A stretch of DNA of 64,000 nucleotides from Streptomyces sp. MNU76 (GCF_020982545.1 NZ_JAJKLK010000003.1:868001-932000), one strand, 5' to 3'. Positions 1 to 9,386 are shown, numbered from the stretch's first letter. Numbers and translations: made by a program. Notes: a model not told the origin generated them from the letters alone.

Positions 1-243
1 CTGCTCCAGCTCCGCCACCGCCCGGTGCGCCACGTTCGGATCGGCCTGGAGTGTCCGGTTCCGCCGCCGCATCTGCCACGAACGCCGGCGGATCTCCGGG
101 TCACCCATGTAGTACTCGTACGTCACCAGCTTCTCGGCCTCCGGATCGCGCCGCCACAGCCCGTTGGGGCCCCGGTAGTCGGGGATGCCGGAGTCGGTGG
201 AGATGCCTGCGCCACTGAGGAGGGCGACGAGGGGCTTGTTCAT
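1..243 (-). CDS. Sir2-family NAD-dependent protein deacylase, N-terminal part
   Basis: The gene runs leftward out of the window, so only the first 81 residues are present. Residues 11-25 read GAGISTDSGIPDYRG, the NAD-binding signature of sirtuins (family form GAG-x-S-x-x-SGIPDFRG, here with Y for F), followed closely by an LWRR stretch as in the family. Sirtuins remove acetyl or other acyl groups from lysines while consuming NAD; bacterial CobB-type members commonly reactivate acyl-CoA synthetases. The catalytic His and the zinc Cys residues lie outside the window. It starts 60 bp downstream of the kinase gene on the same strand and may be cotranscribed with it. Confidence 0.93.
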   Translation of the reverse strand, partial: MNKPLVALLSGAGISTDSGIPDYRGPNGLWRRDPEAEKLVTYEYYMGDPEIRRRSWQMRRRNRTLQADPNVAHRAVAELEQ

Positions 244-303
244 GGGGCGAGCGTAGGTGGGCCCCGTGGCCTGGGCGAGCGGATACAGGCGTGGCGTGGC
301 GGG

Positions 304-2774
304 TCAGGGGGCGGGCAGGCCGTATGTGCGGTCGTAGTGCTGGGCGACCAGGACACCGCTGTGGTCGCAGGCGAGCTGCCAGTCGTTCACGCCGGTCTCC
401 AGGCCGTCCGTGAAGTTCCACAGCAGCCGGCCCTTGTCGGCGCCGATCGCGTAGAAGCCGTTCTTGTTCTTGTAGGCGGGGACGTAGACCGCTTCGGGGC
501 CCGCCGTGATCGGCTGGTCGATGTTGAGGCGCGGGGTGGGGCAGAACCAACGGCGGGTGCCGGTACCGGCGTTGAACGCGTACACGCCGGCGGGGTCCGT
601 GCCGGTGACGTAGACGGTGTTGCCGTAGCCGCCGAGGGAGGCGAACATGCCGCGCTCGGGCTTCACCCGCCAGCGGAGTCTGCCGTCGTTGAGGTCCAGG
701 GCCTTGAGTTCCTGGCCGACGGCGAACACCGTGCGGTTGACGACGGCGAGCCCCGGCCGCAGGTCGTAGCCGACCGGATGCCGCCACAGGACGCCGGAGC
801 TGTCGGTGTCCCGGACCGTGACGTTGCGCAGTCCGTCGGCGTAGACGAAGTAGCCGGGGAGGATGACCGGCGCCAGCTTGATGCCGACGTCCTCCGGGCT
901 GATGGGGATGACCTCGGCGCGGCGGGCCGCGAAATCCACCCCGAACACCGTCTCCGTGGACGTCGCCACGCCCTGCTCGACGGACTCGCGCCGGAGCCGC
1001 ACGCCGATGATGGAGACGGCACGGTCGTCGGTGGCGCCGAGCAGGGTGGTGAAGCGGAAGTCCGGCCCGAAGTCGATGGTGAAACGCTCCGTTCCGTCGA
1101 CCGGGTCGACCCCGATCACCGTCGCGCCCTCACCGAGCGCGACCGCGGCGTCGAAGGCCAGCACGGCCGGGGTGGGCGACTGGCTGATGCCCTCGTAGAC
1201 CCACTTGGGCCGGGTGCCGTCCTTGAGGTCCAGACAGACCAGGTCACCCGGGCGGGTCTTCACCAGGGCCGTGCCGTCCTTGAAGGTGGCGGGCGCCTGG
1301 AGCAGCGGCCCGCTCCGGTAGGTCCACAGCGGCTTCGGCGCCGGGCCCGCGGGCTCCGCGGACGGTACCGTCGGCTTCTCCCGGCGGCTGAGCACCAGGC
1401 CGGCGCCGACCGCGGCCGCGGCGGAACCCGCCGACAGGGTGAGGACGGTGCGCCGCGACGGACCCGGGCGCGGTACGGCACGGCGGTGCCCGGTGGCGCG
1501 GTACGGCTCGGGCTCCTCGGGAGCGGCACCGGGCTCCGCGCCGTCGACGGCCGCGGCTGGGGCCGAGGGCTCGCGGCCGGTCCGGCCCGCGCCGTCGACG
1601 GCCCCGCTGTGCCCGCCGTCCCCGTCGGCCGACGGCACCTCGGCCGCCCGGTCCCCGGAGCCGTCGTACAGGCCGCCGGAGCCGCCGGACGCGTACGTCG
1701 ACGCGGTGTCCGCGACGCCGGGCGCCTCGTCCCGCTCGAAGTCGTACGCGGCCCGCTCCCGCCGCGTGTCGTACACCGCCCGATCGGGTCGCGGTGCATA
1801 GGCGTGACGTTCCTGCTGGAAGTCGTACGCGGCCCGCTCCCGTTCGGTCTCGGTGGAGCGGTAGGCGACCGGGCCGTTCGGCCCGGTCTCCAGGGTCTGC
1901 ACCGCCGCCGCGCGGAGGGCGACCGAGGAGGCCACCGACGGAGGCAGCCAGCCGTCGTCCGCCAGTTGCTCCACACCGCCGGGCGCGCAGGCGGCGGCCA
2001 GCTTGTCCGGGGTGATCCGCAGCCGTGGGTCCTTGGTGAGACAGAGGTTGATGATCTTGTCGAGAGGCTCGGGTACTCCGGTCAGATCCGGTGCGCTGTG
2101 CACCACCTGGTAGAGGAGCGTGGCCGCGGCGCTGCCGCTGAACGGGGCGTGCCCGGACGCGGCGAACGTGAGCACCGAGCCCAGCGAGAAGACGTCCCCC
2201 TCGGGGCCCAGCGGCTCGCCCGTGGCCTGCTCGGGGCACATGTACTCGAAGGAGCCGAAGAGCGCGCCGGAGCGGGTGAGGTCGTAGCCGTCGCTCGCCC
2301 GGACGATGCCGAAGTCGATCACGCGCGGACCGTCGGCGGCGAGCAGCACGTTGGAGGGCTTCAGGTCGCGGTGCACCAGTCCGGCCGCCTGCACCGAGAT
2401 CAGGGCCTCGGCGATGCCGGCGCCCAGCACGAGCACCGACTCCACCGGCAGGGGCCCGTGCGCGGCGACCGCCTCGGCCAGGGTGGGCCCGGCGATGTAG
2501 TCGGTGGCCAGCCAGGGGTGGGGGCCTCGGGGTCGGCGTCCACCACGGGCGCGGTGTATCTGCCGCCGACCGCCCCCGCCGCCTCCACCTCGCGGCGGAA
2601 GCGGATACGGAAGTTCTTGTCTCCCATCAGCTCGGGCCGGATGGCCTTGACCGCGACGGTCCGCCCCTGCGGGGAGCGCGCCAGATAGACCCGCCCCATC
2701 CCTCCTGCGCCGAGCCGTGCCACGAGACGGTAGGGACCTAGCTCCTCGGGATCGTCTGAGCCCAGTGGTTCCAT
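304..2774 (-). CDS. Ser/Thr protein kinase with PQQ-like beta-propeller, frame broken at about 2520
   Basis: The N-terminal part shows a Hanks-type kinase: glycine loop LGAGGMGRVYLA at residues 21-32 and the VAVK lysine at about 43. After the break the other frame continues with HRDLKPSN and DFG, so all catalytic residues survive. The linker is Ala/Gly/Glu-rich, a hydrophobic segment follows RRTVLTLSAG, and the C-terminal half is a PQQ-like propeller that probably faces outside and senses a ligand. The two frames join exactly if the G run at 2520-2524 has six bases, giving 823 residues and the expected PHPWLATDYIAGP. I therefore read it as one intact gene with a sequencing indel; a true frameshift mutant is the alternative. 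Confidence 0.85.
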
Positions 2775-3050
2775 GACCTCAGCTGCCTGTTCGGTGAGGA
2801 CGGGCGAGAAACGGCCCGCAGGTGGGGGAAGACCGACTGCCCCGGGCGGCTCCCGGTGACCGTTCCCCCAAAGGCTCCGGATCTCCCGGCGCCACGGCCG
2901 CGCCCGGGCCGCCGGTCACGGGTGTCCCGAGTGCTGCCCCGGCCACCGAGCGGGGCGACGAGGCGCGATCGCTCGGACGGGGCTGACGTCAGCCTAGAGG
3001 CTGGAGTGACGAGCGGGCAGCGTTTTCAGCCAGCGCTTTAAACTTCTATT

Positions 3051-3071
3051 AAGTGGAAGGTTCACCCACTT
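3051..3071. promoter_or_regulatory. 21-bp dyad, candidate operator
   Basis: AAGTGG at 3051-3056 is mirrored by CCACTT at 3066-3071, and G3059/C3063 also pair. The dyad lies in the AT-rich patch upstream of the leftward kinase gene. This is the size and symmetry of a dimeric repressor site; the regulator is unknown. Confidence 0.4.
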
Positions 3072-3090
3072 CACGTTCTGTACAAGGCGT

Positions 3091-3121
3091 GTTGACGTGA
3101 CGTCAGCTGACTCCTGTCAAC
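3091..3121. promoter_or_regulatory. GTTGAC/GTCAAC inverted repeat with inner TGACGTCA palindrome
   Basis: GTTGAC at 3091-3096 and GTCAAC at 3116-3121 are perfect inverted repeats. Between them lies the 8-bp palindrome TGACGTCA at 3098-3105. The element sits about 45 bp past the end of the NUDIX gene and 320 bp upstream of the kinase gene. It could be a nested operator; there is no T-run to suggest a terminator. Confidence 0.35.
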
Positions 3122-3167
3122 GGCGGACGGTGACCGAGCGACACCGCGGTGGCCGGTCCTCGACGGT

Positions 3168-3659
3168 TCAGGCCACCCGCTCGCCGTTCTCCAGCTCGAC
3201 CGCCCCCGTGCCCTCCGTCAGCGCGTCCAGGGCGGCCAGCACCCGTCGGCCGAGCGGTCCCAGGAGGTACCCGGGGAGTTCGGCGCGCGGGACGAGCCGC
3301 CACGACAGCAGCTCCCCCTCCTGCAACCGGATCCGCTTCAGATCGTCCTCGTCCAGCACCCCGCCGTCGTACACGTACGCCACCAGCGGCGGCCGGCCCG
3401 CCCCGCGCACCCAGTCCACGGCGAGCAACCGCCCCGGCTCGACGTCCAGCCCGATCTCCTCCAGGGTCTCGCGCCGTGCCCCCTGCCGCGGGCCCTCGCC
3501 GTCGTCCGACTCGATCGTCCCGCCCGGAAGCGCCCATCCCTCACGGTAGTTGGGCTCGACGAGCAGCACGCGCCCCTCGGCGTCACGGAAGATCGCGGCG
3601 GCACCGGCGAGGACACGGGGCAGGCTCGCGATGTACGCGGCGAAGTCCTGAGTGGTCAT
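3168..3659 (-). CDS. NUDIX hydrolase
   Basis: A 163-residue protein starting at ATG 3659 with MTTQDFAAYIASLPRVL. The Nudix box is clear: LPGGTIES followed by E-x7-RETLEEIGLD, with the REx2EExG core that binds Mg2+. The spacing between the GG and the first Glu is a couple of residues longer than the textbook GX5E. Nudix enzymes cleave nucleoside diphosphates linked to another moiety, such as 8-oxo-dGTP, ADP-ribose or NADH. The next gene upstream on the same strand is an ADP-ribosylglycohydrolase and a sirtuin is nearby, so an ADP-ribose-type substrate is a reasonable guess. Substrate cannot be read from the sequence. Confidence 0.92.
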   Translation of the reverse strand: MTTQDFAAYIASLPRVLAGAAAIFRDAEGRVLLVEPNYREGWALPGGTIESDDGEGPRQGARRETLEEIGLDVEPGRLLAVDWVRGAGRPPLVAYVYDGGVLDEDDLKRIRLQEGELLSWRLVPRAELPGYLLGPLGRRVLAALDALTEGTGAVELENGERVA

Positions 3660-3723
3660 CCGCCCAGGGTAGACGGCCCGCGACGGCGGGAAATCGGCGC
3701 TCGGGGAGCGGAAGGACCGGCGC

Positions 3724-4821
3724 TCAGGGGCCGAAGGCCCCGGCCAACCGCACCGTGCGCTCCGCGAGTTCGCTGATGCGCACCCCGTCGAAGCCGAACA
3801 CGGCGCTGCGTACGGTGTCCTCCAACGGGTCCTTCCAGCGCTCCGGGATCGCCGCCGCCCCGCACAGCACACCCGCCACCGACCCGGCGGTGGCCCCGTT
3901 GGAGTCGGTGTCCAGGCCGCCTCGGACGGTCAGCGCGAGGGTGCGGGTGAAGTCGCCCTCGCCGTAGAGCAGCCCGGCCGTGAGCACGGCGGCGTTCGGC
4001 ACCACGTGGATCCAGCCGAGCCCGGACGTCTCCTCGCCCACCGTCGTGAGCGTCTCCTCCCAGGCCAGTCCGGCCTCGTACAGCGACACGACCCGCCGCA
4101 CCGTCCGCGCCAGCCGGCTGCTCGCCGGGACCACCGCCAGCGCCTCGTCCAGCGCGGCCCGCGCCCCCGTCGCCGTGAACGCCGCCGCGATCAGCGCCGC
4201 CGCCCACATCGACCCGTACACGCCGTTGCCGGTGTGCGACAGCACCGCGTCGCGCCGGGCCAGCGAGGCAGCACGCCGGGGCAGGCCGGGGGAGGTCCAG
4301 CCGAAGACGTCGGCGCGGATCAGGGCGCCGATCCACTCCTGGTACGGGTTGTCGTAGGTCGCCGTCAGCGGCGGCTTCAGCCCGTTCGCGAGGTTCCGGT
4401 ACGCCACCCGCTCCGCCGTGAACGTCTGGAGATACGGCAGCCGCAGCAGCCACAGGTCACCGAGCTGCTCGGTGCTGAAATCGAAGCCGTGCGTCTCCAG
4501 CAGGTGCAGCCCGAGGATCGCGTAGTCCACGTCGTCGTCGCGGCAGCTGCCGTGGATCCGCCCGCGCACGCACTCGCGCCACTCCGGCCGCAGCGCGAGC
4601 CCGTCGCTCTCGGTGGGCGGTTCCGGGAGGTAGTCGGTGAGCGGCAGGGCACCGGCCAGCCGTAGATAGCGGTCGATGCGCGCCCGTGTCCACACCTCCC
4701 CCTGCTCCACCGGCTTCCCGAGCATGTTCCCCGCGATCCGGCCCAGCCAGCCCCCGAGCACACGGTCGGCGAGCTCGGCGCCGACCGGGGGCGCGAGGGA
4801 GGTGGTGGTCGTGGGCGTCAT
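3724..4821 (-). CDS. ADP-ribosylglycohydrolase family protein
   Basis: A 365-residue soluble protein of the DraG/ARH fold. The N-terminal GGWLGRIAGNMLGKPVE is the family entry motif. CRDDDVDYAILGLHLLE supplies the first metal-binding acidic cluster and GGLDTDSNGATAG near residue 300 the second (family form D-x-D-(S/T)-N-x-A). Both Mg2+ sites therefore look complete. Relatives remove ADP-ribose from arginine or from small molecules. It lies 64 bp upstream of the NUDIX gene on the same strand, so the two may form an ADP-ribose-processing pair; that link is inference. Confidence 0.9.
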   Translation of the reverse strand: MTPTTTTSLAPPVGAELADRVLGGWLGRIAGNMLGKPVEQGEVWTRARIDRYLRLAGALPLTDYLPEPPTESDGLALRPEWRECVRGRIHGSCRDDDVDYAILGLHLLETHGFDFSTEQLGDLWLLRLPYLQTFTAERVAYRNLANGLKPPLTATYDNPYQEWIGALIRADVFGWTSPGLPRRAASLARRDAVLSHTGNGVYGSMWAAALIAAAFTATGARAALDEALAVVPASSRLARTVRRVVSLYEAGLAWEETLTTVGEETSGLGWIHVVPNAAVLTAGLLYGEGDFTRTLALTVRGGLDTDSNGATAGSVAGVLCGAAAIPERWKDPLEDTVRSAVFGFDGVRISELAERTVRLAGAFGP

Positions 4822-5040
4822 GTCCGAAGGTCTACCCGATTCCGCCCGATTCCGCGCACGCAGGCCCGGCGGGGCTCGCGCGGTGTCCGCCGGCGGTGTC
4901 CGGCGGACGGTCTTCGGTGGACGGCGGACGGTGTTCGGTGGGCGGGACGGGGCATGACGTACCGGGGCCGGGGCGGTTAGGGTCACAGCGGCGCGACTGC
5001 CTTGACGTGCGCAAGGCCCGACGAGCGAGGGGAACGCAAG

Positions 5041-6264
5041 GTGGCGAACGCCGCGATGGACGGGATCGACACGTCCGGCGACAGGGACATGCCTGGCGAC
5101 ACAGGCACGGGCACGGCCGACGGCACGGGCACGGCCGTCCCGCGGGTGCTGATCGCCGCGGACAAGTTCAAGGGCACGCTGACGGCCGTCCAGGTCGCCG
5201 AGCGGGTCACGGCGGGCCTGCGCCGGGTCCTGCCCGACCTGGAGGTCGAGGCGCTGCCGGTCGCCGACGGCGGCGACGGCACGGTGGCCGCGGCGGTCGC
5301 GGCCGGTTTCGAGCGCCGCGAGGTACGGGTCGCGGGGCCGCTCGGTGAGCCCGTCACCGCCGCCTACGCGCTGCGCGCTGACACGGCTGTCGTGGAGATG
5401 GCCGAGGCGAGCGGCCTGCAACGGCTCCCCGCCGGGGTCTTCGCACCGCTCACGGCCTCCACGTACGGCTCCGGGGAGCTCTTGCGCGCCGCGCTCGACG
5501 CGGGCGCCCGCACGATCGTGTTCGGTGTCGGCGGCAGCGCCACGACGGACGGCGGCGCCGGCATGCTGGCCGCGCTCGGGGCGCGCTTCCTGGACGCGGC
5601 GGGGGAGCCCGTCGGGCCCGGCGGCGGAGGCCTGCGCGACCTGGTGACGGCGGACCTGTCGGGCCTCGACGAGCGGCTCACGTCGGTCGACCTCGTCCTG
5701 GCGAGCGACGTCGACAACCCGCTGACGGGGCCGAAGGGCGCCCCGGCCGTGTACGGCCCGCAGAAGGGCGCGAGCCCCGAGGACGTGGCGACGCTGGACG
5801 CGGCCCTGACGCACTTCGCGGCCGTCCTGGAGAAGACGGTCGGGCCGCGCGCCGCCGAGCACGCCCTCGCCCCGGGCGCGGGCGCCGCGGGCGGCATCGG
5901 CTACGGCGCCCTCGTCCTCGGTGCCCGCTTCCGGCCCGGCATCGAGGTGATGCTCGACGTGCTGGGCTTCGCGGCGGCGCTGTCGAAGGCCACGCTCGTC
6001 ATCACCGGCGAGGGCTCCCTCGACGAGCAGACCCTGCACGGCAAGGCCCCGGCGGGGGTCGCGGCGGCCGCCCGCGCCGCCGGCAAGGAGGTCGTGGCGG
6101 TCTGCGGACGCCTGGCCCTGCCACCGGAGGCCCTGGGCCGGGCCGGCATCCGCAGGGCGTACCCCCTGACGGAGGCCGAGCCGGACGTGGAGCGGTGTCT
6201 GGCGGATCCGGGGCCGATCCTGGAACGGGTGGCCGAGGGGATCGGCCGGGACTTCCTGACCTGA
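5041..6264 (+). CDS. Glycerate 2-kinase (GckA/GlxK family)
   Basis: A 407-residue enzyme expected to phosphorylate D-glycerate with ATP, feeding glyoxylate- and serine-derived carbon into glycolysis. After a 35-residue low-complexity leader rich in Gly, Thr and Asp the fold starts with VLIAADKFKGTLTA, then VADGGDGTVAAAV and FGVGGSATTDGGAGM, all hallmark segments of the glycerate kinase family. GTG 5041 is chosen because GAGGGG sits 7 bp upstream; ATG 5056 or the upstream ATG 5002 are alternatives. The gene converges with the alpha/beta hydrolase gene, leaving only 3 bp between the stops. The ethylmalonyl-CoA pathway nearby releases glyoxylate, a plausible metabolic link. Confidence 0.93.
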   Translation: MANAAMDGIDTSGDRDMPGDTGTGTADGTGTAVPRVLIAADKFKGTLTAVQVAERVTAGLRRVLPDLEVEALPVADGGDGTVAAAVAAGFERREVRVAGPLGEPVTAAYALRADTAVVEMAEASGLQRLPAGVFAPLTASTYGSGELLRAALDAGARTIVFGVGGSATTDGGAGMLAALGARFLDAAGEPVGPGGGGLRDLVTADLSGLDERLTSVDLVLASDVDNPLTGPKGAPAVYGPQKGASPEDVATLDAALTHFAAVLEKTVGPRAAEHALAPGAGAAGGIGYGALVLGARFRPGIEVMLDVLGFAAALSKATLVITGEGSLDEQTLHGKAPAGVAAAARAAGKEVVAVCGRLALPPEALGRAGIRRAYPLTEAEPDVERCLADPGPILERVAEGIGRDFLT

Positions 6265-6267
6265 CGG

Positions 6268-7466
6268 CTAGAGCATCGGGATCAGATTGCCGTCCAGTTC
6301 CCTGAAGTAGCTGCCGCTGCCGAGGCCCTCGACCTTGCCGTTCTTGAGCCAGTGCTTCGAGAAGCGGTGGATGGCCTCGGCAGTGGTCTCCCAGACGAGG
6401 GAGTGGCCCGAACCCTCGAAGCAGAACATCAGCTTCTTCGACCCCGCGATGGCCTTGTACAGGGCCGGCACGGAGAAGTTCAGATCGTCCGGCATCGGCG
6501 TCGGAGTGTTGGCCGTCCGGTCGTTCTGTCCGTAGAGGATGAGCACGGGTACACGGCCACCGAGGACGTACTTGTTCTGGTGCATGAGCGGCACGGTGTG
6601 GTTGTTCCAGCCCCACCAGTAGGTGTTGCGGTACCGCAGGACGCCCTCCGGCTCGCCGCCGTTCACCCTACGGCCCCACTTGCTGCCTTCGTGGTCGTCC
6701 CGCATACAGGCCTCCCACGCCAGCTCGTCGATGCCGGGCTCCCAGAGGGCGGCGGGACCGCTCAGCGAGGCCTTGAACCCCGACTTGCTGGCGACGTGCA
6801 TCGGGAAACCGGGCCGAGGCAGCTGCGCGGCCTCGGCCGGACGCCCGAAGGGTTCGTCGACCTGCTCCGACCAGCGCCCCTTCGGCGGGAACATCGGGGC
6901 GAGCAGGAAGAGGCTCCTGACGTCGTCGGGGTTCTGGAGCGCGTAGGGGCCCATCACGAACGCGGCCGCGGACCAGCCCACGAAGTGGATCGGCTTGTCC
7001 GCGTCGGGACGGCTCCTGATGAAGTCGACGACCCTCTTCACCTCGGCCCATTCGCTCTCCGAGTTGCCCAGCTGGTAGGGGTACGGGGGTGGCGGAGTGC
7101 ACGGTTCCGGCAGGGGTTGGGGACGAGCACGGGCGCCTGCTGGGCGGGATTGGCGTTGCACGGCACGTCCATCATCGGGCGGGGTGACCGTCCGGAACCC
7201 TGGAGGTCCATGATGAAGACGTCGAACCCGGCCTTCGCCAGTTCCTGTGCCCAGCTGTACCGGATCGGGTTGTCGCCGGGCACCGGTGCGAGGTCGAAGC
7301 CGGGGAGTGCCGGCACGCTCCTGCCGTGCAGCATCAGCACCGGCTCGCGGTTGTGCCCGTGGGTGCCGTCGTACTCCCGGACGGGCAGCTGCACCTCGAT
7401 GTCCTCGTTCGCCGGGATCTTCGAGACGTGCCTCACCCTGTGCTCTTCGAGTTCGTACGAGGTCAT
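6268..7466 (-). CDS. Alpha/beta hydrolase, frame broken at about 7113
   Basis: The N-terminal frame (start ATG 7466) holds PVLMLHG, the oxyanion-hole strand, and FDVFIMDLQGSGRS. The second frame continues with HFVGWSAAAFVMGPYAL, where GWSAA is the nucleophile elbow with Ser, then ILYGQNDR for the acid and GSGHSLVWE for the catalytic His. The two frames fuse into one 399-residue protein if the G run at 7113-7116 has one more base (NPLPEPCTPPP). A cofactor-free hydrolase or esterase, substrate unknown. It is transcribed leftward from a region with a long inverted repeat (7495-7585). Probably intact in the organism. Confidence 0.82.
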
Positions 7467-7494
7467 GCTCTTCTCCTGACGCTTGACGCTCGAA

Positions 7495-7585
7495 AGGGGT
7501 CAACTGATGTGAAATCCCCCCTTTCCACCGTCCGCCTCTTCCTCACCCCCAGCAACTGGAGCCCCACACGAGGTAGTTGACCCCT
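7495..7585. promoter_or_regulatory. Widely spaced 11-bp inverted repeat upstream of the hydrolase gene
   Basis: AGGGGTCAACT at 7495-7505 is repeated as its exact reverse complement AGTTGACCCCT at 7575-7585. The arms are 69 bp apart and the left arm lies about 30 bp upstream of the hydrolase start. Two regulator sites with DNA looping, or a degraded mobile-element end pair, are possible. No transposase is present. Confidence 0.4.
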
Positions 7586-7610
7586 CAAGGGCAAACCCCG
7601 ACGCCCTTGA
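7585..7610. terminator. Short stem-loop TCAAGGGC/GCCCTTGA
   Basis: Perfect 8-bp inverted repeat with a 10-nt loop between the hydrolase promoter region and the stronger stem-loop that follows pssA. It may be a second, weaker part of the pssA termination region. It overlaps the last base of the 11-bp inverted repeat. Confidence 0.4.
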
Positions 7611-7620
7611 ACGCGAAACG

Positions 7621-7655
7621 GGTGTGGCCCGAGCCGTATCGGCTCGGGCCACACC
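7621..7655 (-). terminator. Strong terminator hairpin after pssA
   Basis: GGTGTGGCCCGAGCCG at 7621-7636 pairs perfectly with 7640-7655 across a 3-nt loop, giving a 16-bp stem. It begins 22 bp beyond the pssA stop on the minus strand. There is no U-tract, as is usual for Streptomyces terminators. Confidence 0.8.
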
Positions 7656-7676
7656 CCTCAGTGCTGGAGCGGAGCG

Positions 7677-8552
7677 TCAGGGCAGCTGGGTCGCCCGTGC
7701 CTCGCGCCGGTTGTCGCGGAAGTTGTTCACCCGGCGGGCCGTGGCGAACAGCGGGATGACCGCGCCCATGACGAGCTGCAGCGCGCAGCCGGTCTGGAGG
7801 AGGAGCTGGCCGCCGGGGGCGTCGAAGGCCCAGGCCGCCAGGAGGCCCATCGCGAGGACGATCCAGGTGAGCACCGCGCCCGCGAGGGGACCCCGCGGCT
7901 TCGGGTACTCGACGCGGCTCACCATCAGCCAGGCGACACCGACGATGGCCAGGAGTGTCGCCACGAAGGGCAGCTCCAGCAGCACGATCGAGATGACCGT
8001 CAGCGCGCCGAACGGCGACGGCATGCCCTGGAAGGTGCCGTCCTTCACCGTCACGCAGGAGAATCTCGCGAGCCTCAGCACCACGGCCAGCAGCACGACG
8101 ATCGCCCCCACCGCCGCCACCCGCTGGTGCGCGTCGTCCGCGACCATGCCGTAGACGAGGACGAAGTACGCCGGCGCGAGGCCGAAGCTGATGAGGTCGG
8201 AGAGGTTGTCCAGCTCCGCGCCCATCGGCGAGGAGCGGAGCTTGCGCGCCACCAGCCCGTCGAACAGGTCGAAGATCGCCGCGCACAGCATCAGGATCAC
8301 GGCCGTGGCCGCGCTGTGCCGGGCCATGCCCGACTCCTGGCTACCGGTGAGGTGCGGGATCAGGATGCCCGTGGTGGTGAAGTACACCGCCATGAAGCCG
8401 CACGTGGCGTTGCCGAGGGTGAGCGTGTCCGCTATCGACAGGCGGAGCGACAGCGGCATCTCCTCCGCGTCGTCCTCCACCTCGTCGACTTCGGGCACCC
8501 AGCCCGTCGCGGCCGTCTGGCCGGGTTGGGTCTCCGGATCAATCACGGTCAA
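7677..8552 (-). CDS. pssA: CDP-diacylglycerol-serine O-phosphatidyltransferase
   Basis: A 291-residue integral membrane enzyme that makes phosphatidylserine from CDP-diacylglycerol and serine. The CDP-alcohol phosphotransferase motif D-G-x2-A-R-x8-G-x3-D-x3-D is complete: DGLVARKLRSSPMGAELD then NLSD. Several hydrophobic helices follow. An acidic, probably cytosolic leader of about 30 residues precedes the first helix. Its start overlaps the end of psd by 14 bp, so translation is probably coupled. The product is the direct substrate of Psd. A strong hairpin downstream closes the operon. Confidence 0.96.
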   Translation of the reverse strand: MTVIDPETQPGQTAATGWVPEVDEVEDDAEEMPLSLRLSIADTLTLGNATCGFMAVYFTTTGILIPHLTGSQESGMARHSAATAVILMLCAAIFDLFDGLVARKLRSSPMGAELDNLSDLISFGLAPAYFVLVYGMVADDAHQRVAAVGAIVVLLAVVLRLARFSCVTVKDGTFQGMPSPFGALTVISIVLLELPFVATLLAIVGVAWLMVSRVEYPKPRGPLAGAVLTWIVLAMGLLAAWAFDAPGGQLLLQTGCALQLVMGAVIPLFATARRVNNFRDNRREARATQLP

Positions 8553-9195
8553 TGCGAGTCACCCCAGCCACGGTCTTCTGGCCCACCTCGACGTCGATCT
8601 CCACACCCTCGGGCAGGTAGATGTCGACGCGGGAACCGAAGCGGATCAGCCCGATCCGGTCACCCTGCTCGACCTTGGTGCCCTCGGGGATGTATGGAAC
8701 GATACGGCGAGCCACGGCGCCGGCGATCTGGATCATCTCGATGTCACCGAGTTCGGTGTCGAAGTGCCAGACGACGCGCTCGTTGTTCTCGCTCTCCTTG
8801 TTGAACGCCGGTACGAACCCACCCGGGATGTGCTCCACGGACGTCACCGTGCCGGAGAGCGGCGCGCGGTTGACGTGGACGTTGAGCGGGCTCATGAAGA
8901 TCGCGACGCGGGTGCGGCCGTCCTTCCACGGCATGATGCTCTGCACCACTCCGTCGGCGGGCGAGATGACCCGGCCCTGGGCGATCTCACGCTCGGGGTC
9001 GCGGAAGAACCACAGCATGCCCGCCGCCAGCGCGGTGGCGGGTACGGCCACGGCCCGGGCAGCGCCGGAGCGGCGCGAACGGGCGAGGCTGAGTGCTGCG
9101 GTGGCGACGGTCGGGAGAAGCCACGGCGATGCTCCGCGCGCAAGACGTACGCCTGCCAGGCTGTCGCGTGGTGCAGAGGTTTGGCTGTGGGGCAT
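8539..9195 (-). CDS. psd: Phosphatidylserine decarboxylase proenzyme
   Basis: A 218-residue proenzyme that decarboxylates phosphatidylserine to phosphatidylethanolamine. The short prokaryotic form is recognised by AAGMLWFFRDPER, SPADGVVQSI, MSPLNVHVNRAP and the C-terminal RFGSRVDIYLP. The Gly-Ser bond in that last motif is the self-cleavage site whose serine becomes the pyruvoyl cofactor. One or two N-terminal hydrophobic segments anchor it to the membrane. It is the first gene of the psd-pssA operon. The roughly 190 bp upstream are AT-richer than average and should carry its promoter. Confidence 0.96.
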   Translation of the reverse strand: MPHSQTSAPRDSLAGVRLARGASPWLLPTVATAALSLARSRRSGAARAVAVPATALAAGMLWFFRDPEREIAQGRVISPADGVVQSIMPWKDGRTRVAIFMSPLNVHVNRAPLSGTVTSVEHIPGGFVPAFNKESENNERVVWHFDTELGDIEMIQIAGAVARRIVPYIPEGTKVEQGDRIGLIRFGSRVDIYLPEGVEIDVEVGQKTVAGVTRIDRD

Positions 9196-9386
9196 GGATG
9201 ACCTTCGTAGCGGATGATGCCGCGCGGTGACTGGGGACGGCGGCTTTCACGGGATCGTACCGGTCGCGGACCGCAACTGGGCAAGCCAGGAAGCCGAGTC
9301 GACGGCCGAAGAGTACTGACGGGGTGTGATCTTCTTCTCGAAGAAAACACCCCGAACCAGACATCCGACCCCGGACCAACCGCGTA

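Larger units (their letters stand above)
2775..3167. other. Intergenic region between kinase and NUDIX genes
   Basis: About 390 bp with no supported gene. It holds the promoter region of the leftward kinase gene. An AT-rich patch at about 3035-3062 stands out from the GC-rich surroundings. It is followed by two dyad-symmetric elements, 3051-3071 and 3091-3121, described separately. Confidence 0.6.

Noticed and set aside
25..2688. Long rightward open frame opposite the sirtuin and kinase genes
   Set aside because: It is the mirror of a high-GC coding strand; the leftward frames carry all motifs and codon bias.
7577..7759. Small rightward frame near the pssA terminator
   Set aside because: Runs through the terminator hairpin and antisense to pssA; no domain.
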